Source of the DNA: Actinomycetospora lemnae
GTDB lineage: Bacteria > Actinomycetota > Actinomycetes > Mycobacteriales > Pseudonocardiaceae
NCBI RefSeq assembly: GCF_028737315.1
Contig: NZ_JAQZAO010000018.1
Location: forward strand, 28,369-92,368
DNA length: 64,000 bases
Direction of reading: 5' to 3'
The notes beneath the pieces are model-generated. The model was not told the DNA's origin, did not search any database, and saw only the letters and a list, made by a program, of their open reading frames with translations. Made by a program: the position numbers and the translations under genes. Shown here one piece after another: positions 59,221 through 64,000 of the stretch. Numbering within the stretch: position 1 is the stretch's first letter; each line of letters opens with the position of its first letter.

Positions 59221-60468
59221 GTGAGCGCCTCGTCCGCGTCGTCCGCGTCGTCCGCGTCGTCCGCGTCTGCGTCGTCGTCCGCCGCGTCCACCCCCGGCGC
59301 CGCCACCCCGACCGCACCCGGCATCGGCCGGGCGCGCACCCTGCTGCTGGCGGTGGTGTGCGGGGCCGCGGTTGCAAACATCTACTACGCCCAGCCGCTG
59401 CTGCACACGATCGGCGAGGCGTTCGGGGTCGGTGACGGCGCGGCCGGGCTGCTGGTCACGGCCTCGCAGATCGGCTACGCGACGGCGCTGGCCCTGCTCG
59501 TCCCGCTCGGTGACCTCCTCGAGCGCCGCCGGCTGGTCACCGTGCTGCTCGCGGCGTCGGCGGTCGTGCTCGCGCTGGCCGCGGTGGCGCCCGGCTTCGG
59601 CCTGCTCGCCGGGGCGATCGCGCTGGTCGGCGTGACGTCGGCGGTCGCCCAGATCGCGGTGCCGCTCGCGGCGTCGCTGGCCGGCGACCACGAGCGCGGT
59701 CAGGTCGTCGGCACCGTGATGAGCGGTCTGCTCATCGGCATCCTCGGCGCCCGCACGATCGCCGGGTTCGTGGCCGAGGCGGGCGGCTGGCGGTGGGTCT
59801 TCGCCGTCGCGGCCGGGGTGATGGTGCTGCTCGCGGTGGTCGTCCGCCTCGGGCTGCCGGTGGTCGAGCCGACGGAGTCGTCGACCTACCCGCGCCTGCT
59901 GCGCACCGTCCTCGAGCTCGTGCGCGACCAGCCCGAGCTGCGCCGGCGCATGGCCCTCGGGGCGGTCGGCATGGGGTGCTTCACGATCCTCTGGACCTCG
60001 ATCGACTTCCTGCTGTCGGCGCCGCCGTACGGCTACGGGCCCGCCCTGGTGGGCCTGTTCGGGCTCGCGGGCCTCGCCGGGGCGGGCATGGCGGTGCTGG
60101 CCGGGCGGCTCGCCGACCGCGGCCACCAGCGGCTCGTCGTCACGCTCGGGCTGGTCGTGCTGGCCGCGAGCTGGGCGCTGCTCGGGCTCGGCGGCACGTC
60201 GCTGGTCGCGCTGATCGTCGGGGTGGTCGTGCTCGACCTGTGCCAGCAGGCGCTGCAGATCAGCCACCAGAGCGTCATCTACGCCCTGGCCCCGCAGGCG
60301 CGCAGCCGCGTCACGACGGCGTACATGGTCTCGACGTTCGCCGGCGGGACGCTGGCCTCGGCGGGGACGGCGGTGGTCTACCCGGCGTACGGCTGGCCCG
60401 GCGTCTGCGTCCTCGGCGCCGCCGTCGCCCTCGCCGGCCTCGTGGTCTGGTCCCTGCCCCGTACGTGA
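59221..60468 (+). CDS. MFS transporter (drug/metabolite efflux type)
   Basis: 415 residues from GTG 59221. The first 34 residues are a Ser/Ala run from 9-bp TCGTCCGCG repeats. Twelve helices follow; ANIYYAQPLLHTIGEAFGVGDGAAGLLVTASQIGYATAL, DLLERRRLV, and GLVGVTSAVAQIAVPLAA resemble the YnfM/arabinose-efflux-like MFS group. It ends within the perfect hairpin at 60465-60504, convergent with IclR. Substrate unknown. Confidence 0.88.
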   Translation: MSASSASSASSASSASASSSAASTPGAATPTAPGIGRARTLLLAVVCGAAVANIYYAQPLLHTIGEAFGVGDGAAGLLVTASQIGYATALALLVPLGDLLERRRLVTVLLAASAVVLALAAVAPGFGLLAGAIALVGVTSAVAQIAVPLAASLAGDHERGQVVGTVMSGLLIGILGARTIAGFVAEAGGWRWVFAVAAGVMVLLAVVVRLGLPVVEPTESSTYPRLLRTVLELVRDQPELRRRMALGAVGMGCFTILWTSIDFLLSAPPYGYGPALVGLFGLAGLAGAGMAVLAGRLADRGHQRLVVTLGLVVLAASWALLGLGGTSLVALIVGVVVLDLCQQALQISHQSVIYALAPQARSRVTTAYMVSTFAGGTLASAGTAVVYPAYGWPGVCVLGAAVALAGLVVWSLPRT

Positions 60469-60504
60469 GCACTTTCCACGGCAATAGCCGTGGAAAGTGC
60501 TCAC
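60465..60504. terminator. Perfect 18-bp hairpin over both convergent stop codons
   Basis: GTGAGCACTTTCCACGGC (60465-60482), loop AATA, and its exact complement (60487-60504). The MFS TGA (60466-60468) and the IclR TGA (60501-60503) are in the arms. No U-tract follows; it should act as a bidirectional terminator or a mobile palindromic unit. Confidence 0.8.
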
Positions 60505-61220
60505 AAGGGGCGGGTGGACAGGCGCGCGGAGAGGTCCGACGCCGCGGCGGCGGTCGCGGCGGCGTGGGCGGCGAGGTGGGGGCGCAGGCGGGCGGCGGGG
60601 CCCGAGACGGTCAGCGCGGCCACGATCCCGCCGTGGAACCCGCGGACCGGGGCGGCGGCCCCCGCGAGGCCCGGGTCGAACTCCCCGTCCACGACGGCGT
60701 AGCCCGTGGCGCGGACCCGCTCCAGCACCGCCGGGTCGGCGGCCGCGGCGCGGGCGGCGGCGGCGTCGCGCTCGCAGAGCAGCACCCGCCCGGTCGACGT
60801 GGTCGCGGCCGGGATGTCGTCGACGTCGAACCGCGGCCGGGCGGGTCCACCCCCGGCCTCGGCGGTCAGCACCGTCGCCACCCGCGTGCCGTGCAGGCGG
60901 CACAGCGACGCGTTCTCCCCGGTCCGCACGGCCAGCGAGACCAGCGCCGGCCCGGCCACGCCCACGAGCCGCGCCTCGGTGGTCCGCGCCGCCAGCGCGT
61001 AGAGCCGCCAGCCCAGCCCGAAGCGCCGGCTCGCGGTGTCGCGCTCGACCAGCCCCTCGGCCTCGAGCGCCGCGAGCGCCCGCGACACCTGGCTGGGCTG
61101 GCGGCCGGTGAGCGCCGCGAGCCGCGCCACGCCGAGCCCGCCGGCCAGGGCCTCGGGGGAGGCGAGCGCGTCGAGCAGGTCGGTGTCGCGGCGCAGCCCC
61201 GCCGACCGGGGCCGGGTCAC
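60501..61220 (-). CDS. IclR-family regulator
   Basis: 239 residues from GTG 61220 (GTGA overlap with the upstream membrane gene). Winged helix at 18-72 (LGVARLAALTGRQPSQVSRALAALEAEGLVERD), then IclR effector domain (LGWRLYALAARTTEARLVGVAGPALVSLAVRTGENASLCRLHG, IPAATTSTGRVLLCERD, GYAVVDGEFDPGLAGAAAPVRGFHGGIVAALTVSGPAAR). It lies near an enolase-superfamily enzyme and an aldehyde dehydrogenase, the usual catabolic targets of IclR proteins. Confidence 0.9.
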   Translation of the reverse strand: MTRPRSAGLRRDTDLLDALASPEALAGGLGVARLAALTGRQPSQVSRALAALEAEGLVERDTASRRFGLGWRLYALAARTTEARLVGVAGPALVSLAVRTGENASLCRLHGTRVATVLTAEAGGGPARPRFDVDDIPAATTSTGRVLLCERDAAAARAAAADPAVLERVRATGYAVVDGEFDPGLAGAAAPVRGFHGGIVAALTVSGPAARLRPHLAAHAAATAAAASDLSARLSTRPL

Positions 61221-61684
61221 GCCGCGACCAGGAGCATCGCGAGCGCCACCGCCCCGCCGAGCGTCCACGCCGCCGTCCGCCACCAGTTGGTCCGCGTGAG
61301 CCGCGCGTGCACCTCGGCGTCCCAGCCGTGGGCCAGCCGCGTGTGGCACGGCACCGAGATCGCCACGGTCACGGCCACCGTCACCGCCCCGCACAGCCCG
61401 GCCGCCAGCGCGAGCACCAGCGGGACCCCCGGCGGGCGCCACACCAGCAGCACCGCGCACGTCAGTCCCTGGACCAGCCACGGCAGGACGATCAGCCGGC
61501 CCATCAGCCGGGTGTGGCGGGCGTGGACGTCGAGCCAGCCCGGGCCCGTCATCGCCGCGAACCCCGGGTAGACGAGCAGCTGGATCGTCCAGACCAGCCC
61601 CGTGCAGAACCACACCGAGGCCGCGTGGACGCCGAGCAGGGCCGTCCCGATCAGACCCGTGCCCACCAGCGGATTTGCGCTCAC
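61217..61684 (-). CDS. Four-helix membrane protein, DUF1772-like
   Basis: 155 residues. Helices near 8-32 (GTGLIGTALLGVHAASVWFCTGLVWTIQLLVYPGF), 60-80 (MGRLIVLPWLVQGLTCAVLLVW), 85-110 and 133-153. QLLVYPGFAAMTGPGWLDVHARHTRLMGRLIVLPW resembles the small DUF1772/anthrone-oxygenase-like membrane group. The four-base overlap with IclR suggests co-translation. Function unknown. Confidence 0.7.
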   Translation of the reverse strand: MSANPLVGTGLIGTALLGVHAASVWFCTGLVWTIQLLVYPGFAAMTGPGWLDVHARHTRLMGRLIVLPWLVQGLTCAVLLVWRPPGVPLVLALAAGLCGAVTVAVTVAISVPCHTRLAHGWDAEVHARLTRTNWWRTAAWTLGGAVALAMLLVAA

Positions 61685-61755
61685 CGCACCGATTGTTGCC
61701 GATCGCGGCGCCGCGTCCTGTACTGACGTCGCCGGCCCCCGCGAGAAGGACCCGC

Positions 61756-62841
61756 GTGAAGATCACCGACATCCGCGTCGAGCACCGCGAGACCGTGCTC
61801 GACCCGCCCTGCCACGCCGCCTGGGACCCCGAGCCCCGCACGCGCTTCGCCGCGACGATCGTGCACGTCGAGACCGACGAGGGCGTCGTGGGCGTGGGCT
61901 CCGGCGACACGATGGCCGGGTTCGACGCCTACCGCGAGCTCTTCCTCGGCAGCGACCCGCTGGCCACCGAGGTCCAGGTGCGCCGCATCGAATCGGTCGG
62001 CTTCCACGCCGGGCGGTTCTGGCCGCTCGAGGCGGCACTCTGGGACGTCGTCGGGCAGGTCGCCGGGCTCCCGGTCGCCACGCTCTTCGGCGGCGTCACC
62101 GACCGCCTGCCCGTCTACGCGTCGTGGTGCTCCGAGCAGCCCCCGGGCCGGCGCGCCGAGGACGCGCACCGCCTCGTCGACGAGGGCATCCGCGCGGTCA
62201 AGATCCGCGCGCACCCCCAGCGCCTGCGGGCGGGCGTCGCCGCCGTCGCCGCGGTCCGGGAGGCCGTCGGCGACCACCTCGACATCATGGTCGACCTCAA
62301 CCAGGCCTGGCGGATGCCCGGTGACGTCACCGAGCCCCTCGAGCTGCGCGACGTGCGCCGCGTGGTCCGCCAGCTCGCGGAGTACGACGTCGCCTGGGTC
62401 GAGGAGCCGCTGCCCTACGCCGACGTCGAGGGCCACCGCCTCCTGCGCGCCGACAACCCCGGCCTGCGCATCGCGGCGGGGGAGATGCTCGACTCGCTGC
62501 CCGAGACCCTCGCGCTCGTCGAGGCCGACGCGCTGGACGTCTACCAGGCCGACGTGGTGCTCGCCCTCGGCATGACCCGGGCCCGCCAGCTGGCCGAGGC
62601 CGTCCGCGCCCGCCACCGCCGCTTCACCCCGCACACGTGGACCAACGGGCTCGGCCTGCTCGCGAACCTGCACGTCGCGGCCGGCGTCGGTGCCGGGCCC
62701 TACCTCGAGTTCCCCGACGACCCGGCCGGCGGCTGGACGCCCGAGCGGCGCGACTTCCTGCTCGCCGAGCCGCTGCGCCCCGACCCCGACGGCATGCTGG
62801 TCGTGCCCGACGCGCCCGGCCTGGGCGCCGTGCTCGCCTGA
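61756..62841 (+). CDS. Enolase-superfamily dehydratase/racemase (mandelate racemase-like)
   Basis: 361 residues from GTG 61756, AAGGA upstream. MR/MLE motifs: AVKIRAHPQ (KxR-type base position), MVDLNQAW (Asp), VEEPLPYADVEGHRLL (Glu), IAAGEMLDSLPE (Glu) and FTPHTWTNGLGL (C-terminal His). Mg-dependent abstraction of an alpha proton from a carboxylate is expected, as in sugar-acid dehydratases. The neighbour aldehyde dehydrogenase and IclR gene suggest a sugar or organic acid catabolic cluster. Confidence 0.9.
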   Translation: MKITDIRVEHRETVLDPPCHAAWDPEPRTRFAATIVHVETDEGVVGVGSGDTMAGFDAYRELFLGSDPLATEVQVRRIESVGFHAGRFWPLEAALWDVVGQVAGLPVATLFGGVTDRLPVYASWCSEQPPGRRAEDAHRLVDEGIRAVKIRAHPQRLRAGVAAVAAVREAVGDHLDIMVDLNQAWRMPGDVTEPLELRDVRRVVRQLAEYDVAWVEEPLPYADVEGHRLLRADNPGLRIAAGEMLDSLPETLALVEADALDVYQADVVLALGMTRARQLAEAVRARHRRFTPHTWTNGLGLLANLHVAAGVGAGPYLEFPDDPAGGWTPERRDFLLAEPLRPDPDGMLVVPDAPGLGAVLA

Positions 62842-62902
62842 GCGGCGGGCCCCCGTACGGCGGTCCCGGCTCCCGTACCCCGGAGCCGGGGCCGTCACCC
62901 CA

Positions 62903-62969
62903 CCACCGCACCCACCACCGCACCCACCACTGCACCCACCACTGCACCCACCACTGCACCCACCACTGC
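62903..62969. repeat. 12-bp tandem array before aldehyde dehydrogenase
   Basis: Five full units CCACCGCACCCA/CCACTGCACCCA and a partial sixth, ending 4 bases before the GGAGG of the aldehyde dehydrogenase gene. All units are C-rich on this strand. Could shape the mRNA leader. Confidence 0.85.
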
Positions 62970-62983
62970 TCGGAGGCGACAGC

Positions 62984-64000
62984 GTGACCGGCACGACCGA
63001 CTGGCTCGCGCGGGCGGAGGCCTTCGCCCCGGCGACGACGCTCTTCGTCGACGGCGCCGAGCGCGGCGCCGCCGACGGGGCGGTGTTCCCGACGACCTCG
63101 CCCCGCGACGGCCGGGTGGTCGCGCAGGTCGCGGCCGCCGGGTCCGCGGACGTCGACGCCGCGGTGGTCGCCGCGCGCCGCGCGTTCGACGTCGGCCGCT
63201 GGGCCCGGACGTCGCCCGCGCACCGCAAGCGCGTGCTGCTGCGGTTCGCCGAGCTGGTCCGCCGCGACGCCGAGCACCTCGCGCTCGCCGAGACCCTCGA
63301 CGTCGGCAAGCCGATCCGCGAGTCCCTGTCGGTCGACGTCCCCACCTGCGCGGACGTGCTCGCCTGGTACGGCGAGGCGATCGACAAGCGCGACGGCCAG
63401 GTCAAGCCGACCGGGCCCGACAGCCTCGCGACGGTCACGCGCGAGCCCCTCGGCGTCGTCGCGGCCGTCGTGCCGTGGAACTACCCGCTGATCATCACGT
63501 CGTGGAAGATCGCGCCGGCGCTGGCCGCGGGCAACAGCGTCATCCTCAAGCCCGCCGAGCAGTCGCCGCTGAGCGCGCTGCACCTCGCGCGCCTCGGCGC
63601 CGAGGCCGGCCTGCCCGACGGCGTGCTGCAGGTGCTCTCCGGCGACGGGCCCGGCCCGGGCGCGGCGCTGGGCCGCCACGACGGCGTCGACAAGATCGCG
63701 TTCACCGGCTCGGTCGAGGTCGGCCGGGCGTTCCTGCGCTACGCGGGGGAGTCCAACGGCAAGGCCGTCGCGGTCGAGGCGGGCGGCAAGTCGGCGCAGG
63801 TCGTGCTCGCCGACGCCGCCGATCTCGACGCGGTCGCCGACGCCGTGTGCTGGGGGATCTTCTACAACGCCGGGCAGACCTGCCACGCCGGCTCGCGGCT
63901 CGTCGTCGACCGCCGGGTGCACGACGCCCTGCTCGACCGCGTGCTCACGCGCACCAAGGACTTCACCGTCGGCGACCCCCTCGACCCCGACACCGTGCTG
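62984..64000 (+). CDS. Aldehyde dehydrogenase family protein, 3' end outside window
   Basis: 339 residues visible from GTG 62984 behind CGGAGG; the end is cut by the window. LFVDGAERGAADGAVFPTTSPRDGRVVAQVAAAG, VPWNYPLIITSWKIAPALAAGNSVILKPAEQSPLSAL, IAFTGSVEVGRAFLRYAGE, AVEAGGKSAQVVLADA (catalytic Glu in the VEAGGKS variant of ELGGK) and NAGQTCHAGSRL (catalytic Cys) define it. PuuC-like (gamma-aminobutyraldehyde) or betaine aldehyde-type substrates are possible. Genes of an amino/sugar acid pathway may continue to the right. Confidence 0.93.
   Translation, partial: MTGTTDWLARAEAFAPATTLFVDGAERGAADGAVFPTTSPRDGRVVAQVAAAGSADVDAAVVAARRAFDVGRWARTSPAHRKRVLLRFAELVRRDAEHLALAETLDVGKPIRESLSVDVPTCADVLAWYGEAIDKRDGQVKPTGPDSLATVTREPLGVVAAVVPWNYPLIITSWKIAPALAAGNSVILKPAEQSPLSALHLARLGAEAGLPDGVLQVLSGDGPGPGAALGRHDGVDKIAFTGSVEVGRAFLRYAGESNGKAVAVEAGGKSAQVVLADAADLDAVADAVCWGIFYNAGQTCHAGSRLVVDRRVHDALLDRVLTRTKDFTVGDPLDPDTVL

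Noticed and set aside
62903..62969. CRISPR-like array
   Set aside because: Units are 12 bp with no unique spacers and no cas genes.

Overview
This window is about 73% GC and almost fully coding, with GTG and TTG starts and many ATGA/GTGA gene overlaps. An SsgA-type sporulation/division protein, a sigma/RskA-type anti-sigma pair, a TIGR02611/PGPGW membrane protein, a DinB-like mycothiol-dependent (maleylpyruvate isomerase family) enzyme, several GAF-ANTAR and PP2C regulators and a PASTA-less Ser/Thr kinase point to a filamentous or mycothiol-producing actinobacterium. My best guess is the Pseudonocardiales (Pseudonocardia/Actinomycetospora type); this is inference from gene content. I see no insertion sequence, prophage, CRISPR array or rRNA operon, so this looks like chromosome with a mix of housekeeping and accessory genes.

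Layout. 1-2 kb: two DHFR/RibD-like reductases (one truncated, one cut by the window edge) and a TetR gene divergent from a DUF2306 membrane protein. 2.4-7.9 kb: a tightly overlapping run of glutathionyl-hydroquinone reductase, SMP-30 lactonase, PoxB-like ThDP enzyme, MHS-type transporter and FKBP isomerase. 7.9-18.6 kb (minus strand): an alpha/beta hydrolase-glycosyltransferase fusion, an Rv2258c-like methyltransferase, a SARP/AAA regulator, a 6-phosphofructokinase, and a LuxR/AAA regulator that overlaps the start of the phosphofructokinase. 18.9-22.6 kb: a two-gene unit of an animal-type haem peroxidase and a trypsin-like protease fused to a lipase-like hydrolase. This is the most unusual functional pairing in the window.

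22.7-38.7 kb: SRPBCC protein, PP2C/STAS partner-switch pair, exonuclease III, NmrA reductase divergent from an AraC regulator, DUF3516 DEAD/DEAH helicase, several TetR/IclR regulators, quinone oxidoreductase, hydrolase, a polynucleotide-kinase-like protein whose HAD domain has lost its catalytic residues, and several very small genes. 38.8-42 kb: a tRNA-Val/Cys/Gly cluster, ssgB-like gene, sigma/anti-sigma operon, and a second tRNA-Val whose trailer matches the first. 42-50 kb: a signalling block with ArsR/SRPBCC, two paralogous GAF-ANTAR genes around a cysteine-ladder repeat protein and a second PP2C phosphatase, then MarR and a Ser/Thr kinase. 50.7-53.3 kb: FHA, DUF3662-like and CvpA membrane genes.

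53.3-58.5 kb (minus strand): a candidate exopolysaccharide operon of processive GT2, 59-residue membrane peptide, NodB-type deacetylase and LanC-fold lipoprotein, with nagA just upstream. The order recalls ica/pga poly-GlcNAc loci. 58.5-64 kb: MOSC protein, MFS exporter, a perfect hairpin holding both convergent stop codons, IclR regulator with a membrane protein, and an enolase-superfamily enzyme followed by an aldehyde dehydrogenase cut off by the window end. Short repeats stand out: a ~27-bp interspersed element (four copies, three inside genes), and 10-, 11- and 12-bp tandem arrays between genes.
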